NCBI GenBank assembly: GCA_036512155.1
Contig: DATCBD010000029.1
Span: forward strand, 1-22,358
Length of the DNA stretch: 22,358 nt
Source: Palsa-739 sp036512155
GTDB lineage: Bacteria; Actinomycetota; Thermoleophilia; Gaiellales; Gaiellaceae
Direction: 5' to 3'
This document shows positions 13,575-20,728 of this stretch, piece by piece. Each line of letters opens with the position of its first letter. The first letter of the stretch is position 1. The notes beneath the pieces are model-generated. The model had not been told where the DNA came from, made no database searches, and saw nothing but the letters and a program-made list of their open reading frames with translations. The translations under genes were made by a program, and so were the position numbers.

Positions 13575-15571
13575 AGGGCGGGCGAGAGCGTCATGGTGTT
13601 CTCGTCTTCATCCTCGGCGCTCTCGCCCTTTCTCTCTTCCTGCTCGCTCCGGCCCAGCTCGGCGGGTCGACGACCTATACCTCCACCGTCGGCGACAGCA
13701 TGGAGCCGATGTTCCACAAGGGCGATCTGGCCCTCATCCGGCCTGCGTCGACCTACAAGGTGGGCGACGTCGTCCTCTATGAGAGCCCCGTGCTTCATCG
13801 CCCTGTGCTCCATCGCATCCTCGTCATCCAGAACGGCCACTACTTCTTCAAGGGCGACCACAACGACTTCGTCGACCCCGGCTACGCGACGCGCAGCGAG
13901 CTGTTCGGCAAGCTCTGGGTGCACATCCCGAAGGCCGGCATGGCGCTCTCCTTCATCGGCAAGCCGCAGCATTCCGCCGCGCTTGCCGGCTTCGCGGTCC
14001 TCTTTCTTGTGTTCCCCCGTGCCCGTCGCAGACGGAGGAAGGGCAAGAGCGTGAACGGCCGGAAGGCACTCCACCTCCACCGCCCGCGACATCCGGCCGA
14101 GGACATCCTCACGGTCGCGCTGCTCGCCGGAATGGCGTTGGCCCTCGCAGTCGGGTTCACCACCCCGCTGAAGCGCACCGTGCAGATTCCGGGCGCGTAT
14201 CGGCAGTCCGGGACGTTTGCCTACTCGGCTCCTGTCATCAAGCCGAGCGCGGCCTACCCCAGCGGGTCCGCGCGCACGGGCCAGCCGCTGTTCGTCGAGG
14301 ACTTCAAGACCGTGACGATCAAGTACGCATACCGTTTCGCCTCGCAGCTCCCGCATGGTGTTCGCGGGACGGTCGGGCTCGCGGCGCTCCTTTCGTCCGA
14401 GTCGTCGAGCTGGCAACACACCTACGTGCTCGCGAAGCCACGTCCGTTCAGAGGAGACGACGCGACCATCCGTGTCTCGTTCCCGCTCCAGGGGCTCACG
14501 AGCATCATCACGCAGCTCGCAGTCGCCTCCGGCTCGCCCTCGGCGCAGTACGACATCGTCCTTCAGCCCATGGTCCACGTGCAGGGCTTCGTGGACGGCA
14601 AGGCGATCGACTCGACCTTCGCGCCGACACTCCCCTTCACGCTCGCCGGTCCGACGCTCAAGCTCAACGTCGCCGCGGCGCCGGAGGCGCTGGGTGCAAC
14701 CTACGCGCAGCCGTCCGCAGCGGCGGATCTTGCCGCCGCGGTCAACCCGTCCGCGTCGGGAACTATCCCGGGCTCGGCCGGCAACGAGATCACGGTGGCC
14801 GCCCATCCGATCCCGGTCGCTGACCTGAGAGGACTGGGTCTCGGGCTTGCTGCGCTGGCCCTGCTCGTCCTGCTCACGCGGCCGATGCGCCGGCGCCAGG
14901 ACCTCTGGACGCCCGAGCAGCACCTCGCCGCGCGGCAGGGCTGCGTCATCGTGGACGTCGTGGCGCTCGACAGCTCCGGCGTTCGCACGGAAGTGCCCGA
15001 CTTCGCAAGCCTCGTGGCATTCGCGCGCTATCTCGAGCGGCCCATCCTCCACGACCTGCAGACCGGCGTCTTTGCGACCGAAGACGGCGGGCGCCTCTAT
15101 GCGTATTGGCCGGCCGCGGACGAGCCGGTCGCCGCGCAGCCGGTTGCGTCGCCGCCGCCGCCCCGCCGCAAGGGCGTCCGGCTGCGCTGGCTCGGCGCAG
15201 GCCTCGCGGTCGCTGTCGTGGCGGGCGTCGTCGTGAGCTTCACCGCGGCGAACGTCGTCCCGCTCACGAAGGCCGGCGTCAGCACGAATGCCACCTCGCT
15301 GGACGAGCTCGCGCCCGCCCACTGTGCCGGGATGAACCTGACGCATCTTGTCGTCGCGACGACGGGGACAGTGACGGGAACGAACGCGAACGATCTCATC
15401 CTGGACGCATCGACGGCGAGAGGCACGCTCACCGGCGGGTCCGGCAACGACTGCATCGTCTCGGGCGCTTCCAGGGAGACCCTCGACGGTGGCGTCGGCA
15501 CCGACGTCTGCATCGGCACCGGTTCCGGCACGACGTTCAAGAACTGCGAAGCGACCTACACCACGCCCTAA
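13571..15571 (+). CDS. SipW-type signal peptidase fused to DUF5305 and a substrate-like RTX tail
   Basis: This continuous frame of 666 residues starts at GTG 13571. Residues 1-155 are a signal peptidase of the SipW/ER type: helix at 10-28, catalytic serine in GDSMEP (S43), HRI with H81 in the place of the bacterial lysine, KGDHND (94-99), and a second helix. After a basic linker a helix (about 179-194) opens the DUF5305 region, with FAYSAPVIKPSAAYPSG, a beta-rich outer domain, another helix near 420-437, and the inner segment PDFASLVAFARYLERPILHD. A last helix (about 538-555) precedes FTAANVVPLTKAG (557-569), near-identical to the neighbour's mature N-terminus. The end has two RTX-like repeats (GGSGNDCIV at 622-630 and GGVGTDVCIG) and four cysteines. 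It should cleave the small secreted protein and possibly its own tail. Confidence 0.82.
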   Translation: MKGGRERHGVLVFILGALALSLFLLAPAQLGGSTTYTSTVGDSMEPMFHKGDLALIRPASTYKVGDVVLYESPVLHRPVLHRILVIQNGHYFFKGDHNDFVDPGYATRSELFGKLWVHIPKAGMALSFIGKPQHSAALAGFAVLFLVFPRARRRRRKGKSVNGRKALHLHRPRHPAEDILTVALLAGMALALAVGFTTPLKRTVQIPGAYRQSGTFAYSAPVIKPSAAYPSGSARTGQPLFVEDFKTVTIKYAYRFASQLPHGVRGTVGLAALLSSESSSWQHTYVLAKPRPFRGDDATIRVSFPLQGLTSIITQLAVASGSPSAQYDIVLQPMVHVQGFVDGKAIDSTFAPTLPFTLAGPTLKLNVAAAPEALGATYAQPSAAADLAAAVNPSASGTIPGSAGNEITVAAHPIPVADLRGLGLGLAALALLVLLTRPMRRRQDLWTPEQHLAARQGCVIVDVVALDSSGVRTEVPDFASLVAFARYLERPILHDLQTGVFATEDGGRLYAYWPAADEPVAAQPVASPPPPRRKGVRLRWLGAGLAVAVVAGVVVSFTAANVVPLTKAGVSTNATSLDELAPAHCAGMNLTHLVVATTGTVTGTNANDLILDASTARGTLTGGSGNDCIVSGASRETLDGGVGTDVCIGTGSGTTFKNCEATYTTP

Positions 15572-16038
15572 GCGGAAGCCTGCGTCTCGCCGGCGCCGTG
15601 CTCGACCGCGATCGCGCGGGCGATGTCGAGCGTCGAGATGACGCCGAGCGGGCGCCCGCTCGCCGGCTCCACCACGGCCAGGTGGGCGACACCGTGCTGC
15701 GCCATCAGATCGGCGGCGCGCACGAGCGGCGCGTCGGTGCGCACCGCGACGATTGGCGTCACGGCGCTCGCGCCTGCGGTGCGCTGGTCGACGTCGAGCC
15801 GTCCTGCGGCGACGAGGTCGAGGTCGGAGACGATGCCCCAGAGCTGGGCGTCGTCGTCCCCGTCCCGATGCTCGAACACGAACACCGCATGGACGTTGAA
15901 CGTCGCCATCATGCGTGCGACCACGCGCAGCGGCGTCTCCGGCGGACAGCTGATGATGCCCGGGCTCATCGCATCCTCCACGGTCGCCGTCTCGAACGGG
16001 ATCGGCAACCGACGCTCGATGTGTGCGACATCGATCAT
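15568..16038 (-). CDS. CBS-domain pair protein
   Basis: The protein has 156 residues and consists almost entirely of two CBS motifs: TVEDAMSPGIISCPPETPLR through LWGIVSDLDLVAAG (about 18-80), and VRTDAPLVRAADLMAQHGVA through PLGVISTLDIARAI (about 98-148). Such pairs form a Bateman module that binds adenine nucleotides or related ligands and usually regulates a partner. The ATG overlaps the malic enzyme stop as ATGA, so the two are co-translated, and the malic enzyme is the obvious candidate partner. No other catalytic or membrane domain is present. Its stop codon overlaps that of the convergent signal peptidase fusion by 4 nt (CTAA). Confidence 0.85.
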   Translation of the reverse strand: MIDVAHIERRLPIPFETATVEDAMSPGIISCPPETPLRVVARMMATFNVHAVFVFEHRDGDDDAQLWGIVSDLDLVAAGRLDVDQRTAGASAVTPIVAVRTDAPLVRAADLMAQHGVAHLAVVEPASGRPLGVISTLDIARAIAVEHGAGETQASA

Positions 16039-17462
16039 GCGGCTGCCTCCTCGAGCGCATGCAGAGCACGGCGGGCGACGCCGGTCGCTTCCGCAGCCTC
16101 GGCGACCGCCGCTGCGACTGCCGGAGCGACAGCTCGGTTGAAGACGCTGGGGACGATGTAGTCGGCGGAGAGCTCGTCGGCAGCGATCGTCTGCGCGATC
16201 GCGCGTGCCGCCGCCAGCTCCATCTCGCCGTTGATCGTCCGGGCCTGGACGTCGAGCGCGCCGCGGAAGATGCCTGGGAACGCGAGCACGTTGTTGATCT
16301 GATTCGGATAGTCGGACCGCCCGGTGGCGATCACCTCGGCGAGACCTTCGATCGCCTCCGGATCCACCTCGGGTGTCGGGTTCGCCATCGCGAACACGAT
16401 CGCGCGGTCGGCCATCCGTCGCACGCCTTCCACCGAGATCGCGCCGGGGACGGATACGCCGATGAAGACGTCCGCGCCTTCGAGCAGCTCGTCGGCGGTG
16501 CCGCGGAGGTTGTCCGGGTTCGTCGTCTCGGCGTACTCGCGCTTCGCGTCGTTCAGGCCAGGCCGGCCTCGGTAGAGCGCGCCGCCCTCGTCGCAGCCGA
16601 TGATGCAGACGGCGCCGGCGCGCTGGAGCGTGCGCGTGACGGCCATCCCCGCGGCGCCGCAGCCCGTGGTCACGATCCGGACGTTCTCCAGGCGCTTGCC
16701 GACGACGCGCAGCGCATTCAGCAGCGACGCGAGGACGACGATCGCCGTCCCGTGCTGGTCGTCGTGGAACACGGGGATATCGAGCAAATCGCGTAGTCGC
16801 GCTTCGATCTCGAAGCAGCGGGGCGCGGAGATGTCCTCGAGGTTGATGCCGCCGAAGACGGGCGCGATCGCCTGGACCGTGCGAACGATCTCGTCGGGGT
16901 CAGTCGTGTCGAGGCAGATCGGGAAGGCGTCGACTCCGCCGAACTCTTTGAACAGGACCGCCTTGCCCTCCATCACGGGTAGCGCAGCTTCCGGGCCGAT
17001 GTCCCCCAGCCCCAGGACGGCCGTTCCGTCGGTGACGACGGCGACCGTGTGCCGCTTGATGGTGAGGTTCCAGACTTTCTCCGGGTCGTCGGCGATGGCG
17101 CGGGAGACGCGCGCGACGCCGGGCGTGTACGCCATCGAGAGATCCTCGCGCGTCTTCAGCGGGATGCGGGAACGAACCTCGATCTTCCCGCCGAGGTGCG
17201 CGAGGAACGTGCGGTCGGAGACGTGCACGACCTCGACGCCGTCGACGGCGCGCACGGCGTCGACGATCGCGTGCAGGTGGTTCTCGTCGTCGGCCAGCAC
17301 GGTGACGTCGCGAATCTTCGTGGTGCGCTCGACCCGTACGAGGTCGATCGCACCGAGCAGGCCGCCGGCCGCGCCGACTGCGGCGGCTAGCCGGGCGAAG
17401 GCGCCGGGATTGTTGTCGATCCGCACGCGGATCGCGGCGCTGAAGGAGGCCGACGGGTGCAT
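16035..17462 (-). CDS. NAD(P)-dependent malic enzyme with N-terminal ACT domain
   Basis: The protein is 475 residues and should convert malate to pyruvate and CO2. Residues 9-83 form an ACT ligand-binding domain (RVRIDNNPGAFARLAAAVGA at its start). The malic domain follows: the catalytic tyrosine lies in MAYTPGVARV (Y112), the lysine region is MEGKAVLFKEF, the metal-binding segment is IPVFHDDQHGTAIVVLASL, and the nucleotide-binding fold is VTTGCGAAGMAV. The ACT domain suggests allosteric control by an amino acid or other small metabolite. The ATG at 17462 has no ribosome-binding site, but TACCGT stands 6 bases upstream, consistent with a leaderless transcript. It is cotranscribed with a CBS-pair gene through an ATGA overlap. 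Confidence 0.93.
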   Translation of the reverse strand: MHPSASFSAAIRVRIDNNPGAFARLAAAVGAAGGLLGAIDLVRVERTTKIRDVTVLADDENHLHAIVDAVRAVDGVEVVHVSDRTFLAHLGGKIEVRSRIPLKTREDLSMAYTPGVARVSRAIADDPEKVWNLTIKRHTVAVVTDGTAVLGLGDIGPEAALPVMEGKAVLFKEFGGVDAFPICLDTTDPDEIVRTVQAIAPVFGGINLEDISAPRCFEIEARLRDLLDIPVFHDDQHGTAIVVLASLLNALRVVGKRLENVRIVTTGCGAAGMAVTRTLQRAGAVCIIGCDEGGALYRGRPGLNDAKREYAETTNPDNLRGTADELLEGADVFIGVSVPGAISVEGVRRMADRAIVFAMANPTPEVDPEAIEGLAEVIATGRSDYPNQINNVLAFPGIFRGALDVQARTINGEMELAAARAIAQTIAADELSADYIVPSVFNRAVAPAVAAAVAEAAEATGVARRALHALEEAAA

Positions 17463-17468
17463 GCACTG

Positions 17469-17474
17469 ACGGTA
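17469..17474 (-). promoter_or_regulatory. Candidate -10 element for leaderless malic enzyme transcript
   Basis: On the minus strand TACCGT fits the actinobacterial TANNNT pattern and lies 6 bases before the ATG at 17462, which itself lacks a ribosome-binding site. No -35 box is evident. Confidence 0.35.
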
Positions 17475-17507
17475 GGGCGACGCGGGCCGGGCGGCATCGT
17501 GGGCAAC

Positions 17508-17513
17508 TACGCT
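17508..17513 (+). promoter_or_regulatory. Candidate -10 element for leaderless lyase transcript
   Basis: TACGCT fits TANNNT and lies 6 bases before GTG 17520, with no ribosome-binding site between them. It mirrors the element found for the divergent malic enzyme gene in the same 57-nt gap. Confidence 0.35.
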
Positions 17514-17519
17514 CTCCGG

Positions 17520-18374
17520 GTGCGGCTAACCCTCTGCGACGTCGGGCCGCGCGACGGCCTCCAGAACGAGCCCGAGGCGCTAGCCCCCGCCGTTCGCGCC
17601 GACCTCGTCGGCCGCCTGGCCGCGACCGGCTTGCCGCGCATCGAAGCGGTGAGCTTCGTCCGCGACGACCGCGTCCCGCAGATGGCCGGGGCGGAGGAGG
17701 TCGTGGCGGCGGTCGAGCGGCGCCCCGGCGTGGAGCTGTCCGGGCTCGTCCTGAACGAGCGAGGGTGGGAGCGCTTCCGGGCCGCGGGCCTCGACCGCGT
17801 GAACGTCACGTTCGCCGCAACCGAGTCCTTCAACCAGGCGAACGGGAACGTCTCGCTCGCCGATGCGGTCGCGACGGCGGAGTCCATCGTCGCGGGAGCG
17901 AACGTGCCGGCGACGGTGACCATCTCCGTCTGCTTCGGCTGTCCCTTCGAGGGCCGCGTCGACCCCGGGGTCGTCGCCGAGCTGGCCGCGCGCTTCGCCG
18001 GGCGGGCCGAGGTCGTCCTGGCCGACACCATCGGCGTCGCGACGCCGTCGCACGTGCGAGCGCTCGTGGAGCGGGCCGGGGCGGAGGGATTCCACGGGCA
18101 CAATACGCGCAACACCGGGTACGCGAACGCGCTCGCAGCGGTGGAGGGCGGCGCGCGCCTCTTGGATGCGTCGGTGGGCGGCCTCGGCGGCTGCCCGTAC
18201 GCGCCGAAGGCGACGGGCAACGTCGCGACGGAGGACCTCGTCTACCTCCTCGAAGGGCAAGGAATCGAGACCGGCGTCGACCTCGACGCGCTCATCGCAA
18301 TCTCGGCGTGGCTCGAGGGCTTGCTCGGCCGCCGGCTCGAGGGCTACGTCTACCGCGCCGGCAACTGGCCGTAG
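17520..18374 (+). CDS. Hydroxymethylglutaryl-CoA lyase-like enzyme (HMGL/DRE-TIM family)
   Basis: The protein is 284 residues from GTG 17520 (MRLTLCDVGPRDGLQNE). It is a TIM-barrel lyase that would split HMG-CoA, or a related branched hydroxyacyl-CoA, into acetyl-CoA and a keto acid. The metal-binding aspartate is D12 in CDVGPRDGLQNE. The second metal site is H192-G-H194-N195, where human-type enzymes have HxHD. The catalytic loop is GGLGGCPYAPKATGN with C225. The frame is open back to 17457, but family N-termini start near LTLCDVGPRDG and a TANNNT element stands 6 bases before the GTG. The membrane-protein gene follows after 2 nt. Leucine breakdown is the textbook role; citramalyl-CoA or other C5/C6 substrates are possible given the nearby CoA-transferase and hydratase. 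Confidence 0.88.
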   Translation: MRLTLCDVGPRDGLQNEPEALAPAVRADLVGRLAATGLPRIEAVSFVRDDRVPQMAGAEEVVAAVERRPGVELSGLVLNERGWERFRAAGLDRVNVTFAATESFNQANGNVSLADAVATAESIVAGANVPATVTISVCFGCPFEGRVDPGVVAELAARFAGRAEVVLADTIGVATPSHVRALVERAGAEGFHGHNTRNTGYANALAAVEGGARLLDASVGGLGGCPYAPKATGNVATEDLVYLLEGQGIETGVDLDALIAISAWLEGLLGRRLEGYVYRAGNWP

Positions 18375-18376
18375 AC

Positions 18377-19240
18377 ATGCGCGAGGTTCGGGTCGTCTGG
18401 GGGCTGCTCGCCGCCGAGGCCGTCGCCGTCGTCGTCACGTACTCCCGGCTGCCCGCGAACGAGCTCTACAACGTCACCGGGAGCGGCCTGCGCGGCGGGC
18501 TCAGCCGCCTCGTCGTCGAGCTGAACTTCCCGGACGCGCTCATTGCGCTCGCGATCCTCGGCGTGCTCGTGCCGCTCCTTTCGCCGGCACTGCGCTGGGT
18601 CGCAGCCGCGGCGGCGGTGCTCTGCGCGTACGCCGTGCTGCCCGGCGTCGTCCAGCAGAGCAACCTGGATGCGAGATGGGAGAACGCGATCCCTGCGGCG
18701 GGCGTTGCGCTCGCATTCGCGCTGACGTTCCTCGCCCGCAGGCCGCCACCATCGCGGCCGCGCGGAGACCGGGCTCGCATCGCCGTCGGCGCGGTTCTCA
18801 TCGTTCTCGCCGCACCGTGGATCGCGGCCGTGCTCGGTTTCTATCTCGACGGCGTGCCGGTGCTCGGCAGGGTCTTCCAGACCGGGAAGCTGGCGAGCTT
18901 CCACGATCCGCTGCACCATGCCGTCCATCACGGGGTGCACCACGGGCTGCAAGGGCTGCTGTTCGCCCTGACGGCATTGATTCTCTCGCGCGTCCCGAAC
19001 CGAGTCTCGCTCTACCTCGCGCTGCTCTTCGCGTTCGGCGTCGCGAACATGCTGAACGACGGCTGGCTCGAGCAGGTCGTCGAGCGCGGATGGAGCTCGC
19101 ATCAGGTCCCGAGCGTGCTCGGGTTCTCGGTCAACTGGCTGTGGGGCGCGACTCTCGTGCTTGCTGCGGCAATCTGGGCGGTGGCGAGGGATGGAGGACC
19201 CGCTCTCCGTCGACCGAGAACGGCTGCGCCACCGTCGTGA
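18377..19240 (+). CDS. Eight-helix membrane protein with a histidine cluster, function unknown
   Basis: I do not recognise this 287-residue protein. It has about eight hydrophobic segments: near residues 6-22, 53-70, 74-96, 102-118, 134-156, 190-206, 211-230 and 246-266. Between the fifth and sixth lies HDPLHHAVHHGVHHG (176-190), seven histidines spaced as HxxxH and HxxHH. This recalls the histidine boxes of membrane di-iron enzymes or a metal-binding site. The ATG follows the lyase stop by 2 nt, so the two are cotranscribed. Its last 110 nt, encoding most of the final helix and the basic tail, overlap the convergent CoA-transferase gene. No signal peptide cleavage site is evident. A metal transporter, desaturase-like enzyme or structural protein are all possible. 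Confidence 0.75.
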   Translation: MREVRVVWGLLAAEAVAVVVTYSRLPANELYNVTGSGLRGGLSRLVVELNFPDALIALAILGVLVPLLSPALRWVAAAAAVLCAYAVLPGVVQQSNLDARWENAIPAAGVALAFALTFLARRPPPSRPRGDRARIAVGAVLIVLAAPWIAAVLGFYLDGVPVLGRVFQTGKLASFHDPLHHAVHHGVHHGLQGLLFALTALILSRVPNRVSLYLALLFAFGVANMLNDGWLEQVVERGWSSHQVPSVLGFSVNWLWGATLVLAAAIWAVARDGGPALRRPRTAAPPS

Positions 19241-20237
19241 ACGAGCCCAGCTGCTGCAGGATCCCGAGGGCAAGCGTCTGCTCGTGGTCGGCCGCCTCGC
19301 CGACGTTCCGGACCGGCGATGCGGGGACGCCCGCTTCGACGAGTGCGGCGAGCAGCTCGTCCGTCGCCCAGGGACGCGTGCGCGCTTCGATGAGCGCAGT
19401 CAGGTCGGCGCGATGCCGGACGCGATCGGGATTCGTCCGGAAGCGTTCGTCCTCGGCGAGGCCGAGCACGCCGCACAGCGCGCGGAAGAGCTTGTCGTTC
19501 CCGGCGACGATCATCAGCTCGCCGTCGCGCGTCGCGAACACCTGGTAGGGCGCGATCTGCGCGAACGCGCTCCCCTCACGCTGCGGCACGTCGCCGGTGC
19601 CGAGGTACCCGACGATCTGCGACGAAAGCAGCCAGAGCGCGGTCTCGTACAACGACACCTCGATCGTCGCGCCGCCGCCGCGCGTGAGCGCGCTGACGAT
19701 GGCGAACGCCGCCCAGAGGCCCGTCGAGAGGTCGATGAGCGACACGCCGACGCGCACCGGCGGCATGCCGTCGACGCCGGTGACGCTCATGATCCCGCTC
19801 GCCGCCTGCAGCAACGGGTCGTACCCGGGCTGGTCGCGTAGCGGGCCGCTCGATCCGAATGCGCCGATCGAGCAATGGACGAGCTCCGGCCGTCGCGCGC
19901 GCAGCGTCTCCGCGCCGAAGCCGTGCTGCTCGGCCGCGCCGGGACGGAGGCTCTGGACGAGCACGTCGGCGCGCGCGGCGAGCTCGAGCAACTCGTCGAT
20001 TCCGTCCGGGGTCGAGAGGTCGAGGACGAGCGAGCGCTTGCCCGCGTTCGCAGCCAGGAACATCGCGCCCTCGCCGTCGATGAAGGGTGGGCCCCATGCG
20101 CGCGCATGGTCGCCGCCCGGCGGCTCGATCTTGATCACGTCCGCGCCGAGCGAGGCGAGGAGCTGCGTGCACGTCGGTCCGGCGAGCGACGAGGTGACGT
20201 CGACGACGAGCTTGCCTTCGAGCGGCTTGAAGCTCAT
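19131..20237 (-). CDS. CaiB/BaiF family (class III) CoA-transferase
   Basis: The protein is 368 residues from ATG 20237 (MSFKPLEGKLVVDVTSSLAG). It moves CoA between carboxylic acids. The CoA-binding region (LASLGADVIKIEPPGGDHAR), FGSSGPLRDQPGYDPLLQA and the catalytic aspartate in SLIDLSTGLWAA are present. Counted from this start the aspartate is residue 169, the number of the nucleophile in formyl-CoA transferase. The ATG overlaps the acetyltransferase stop as ATGA; an ATG 15 bases upstream is less likely. The last dozen residues after HPSPPPRL are not family-like and are read from the antisense of the membrane-protein gene, giving a 110-nt convergent overlap. Donor and acceptor acids are unknown; succinyl-CoA with a C5/C6 dicarboxylate is one reasonable guess. 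Confidence 0.9.
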   Translation of the reverse strand: MSFKPLEGKLVVDVTSSLAGPTCTQLLASLGADVIKIEPPGGDHARAWGPPFIDGEGAMFLAANAGKRSLVLDLSTPDGIDELLELAARADVLVQSLRPGAAEQHGFGAETLRARRPELVHCSIGAFGSSGPLRDQPGYDPLLQAASGIMSVTGVDGMPPVRVGVSLIDLSTGLWAAFAIVSALTRGGGATIEVSLYETALWLLSSQIVGYLGTGDVPQREGSAFAQIAPYQVFATRDGELMIVAGNDKLFRALCGVLGLAEDERFRTNPDRVRHRADLTALIEARTRPWATDELLAALVEAGVPASPVRNVGEAADHEQTLALGILQQLGSFTTVAQPFSVDGERVLHPSPPPRLPQQARESRPTAS

Positions 20238-20728
20238 CGGGGATGGACCCATACGTCAGCCGGCGCGTTCGGCGTTTCGACGCGCCGCTCGATGCGCGCG
20301 CCAAGCTTCTCCGCGACGCGCTGAGAGCGGACGTTCGCCGGATGGATGAGGGAGATGATCCGGTCGCGCTCGATCCAGTCGCGCGCCGCCTGCGCCGCCT
20401 CGGTCGCATAGCCCTGGCCCCAGTGCGGGCTCAGGATCGCCCAGCCGAGCTCCGTCTCCGAATGCTCGCCGGCGACGTCGTATGACGAGGGCTCCCACGT
20501 GCGCGAGTCCCAGACGATGAAGCCGGCGCGTCCGATGAAACGCCCGTCTAGCTCGACGATGAACGGCCCGATGCCGTTGAGCTCCCAGCGGCGCATCCAG
20601 CGCTCGATCACCTCGGCCGGGTCGTGGTCCACGCCGATCCACCATTGAACCTCGGTGTCAGCGACCCACGCCGTCAGGTCGTCGTCGGATCGCGGCTTCC
20701 GCAGAACGAGCCGCTCAGTCTCGATCAA
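20234..20728 (-). CDS. GNAT family N-acetyltransferase (RimJ/RimL-like)
   Basis: The protein is 164 residues. It begins with the common ETERLVLRKPRSDDDLTAW and contains the acetyl-CoA-binding stretch ELGWAILSPHWGQGYATEAA (motif A, Q/RxxGxG/A as WGQGYA), followed by NVRSQRVAEKLGARIERRVE. This is the RimJ/RimL-like subgroup that acetylates N-terminal amino groups or small amines. Start is TTG 20728, inside the last codons of the MaoC gene (14-nt overlap). No in-frame ATG or GTG gives a complete fold. The stop overlaps the CoA-transferase start. It sits between two CoA-metabolism genes, but its substrate may be unrelated to theirs. Confidence 0.85.
   Translation of the reverse strand: MIETERLVLRKPRSDDDLTAWVADTEVQWWIGVDHDPAEVIERWMRRWELNGIGPFIVELDGRFIGRAGFIVWDSRTWEPSSYDVAGEHSETELGWAILSPHWGQGYATEAAQAARDWIERDRIISLIHPANVRSQRVAEKLGARIERRVETPNAPADVWVHPR

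Noticed and set aside
15404..15571. RTX toxin or adhesin
   Set aside because: Only two RTX-like repeats are present at the end of a signal peptidase fusion, with no type I secretion genes nearby; too few for an RTX protein in its own right.
13523..16069. 848-codon open frame on the minus strand
   Set aside because: It is antisense to the signal peptidase fusion and overlaps the CBS gene in another frame; it shows no recognisable domain and is dominated by R, A, D and G.
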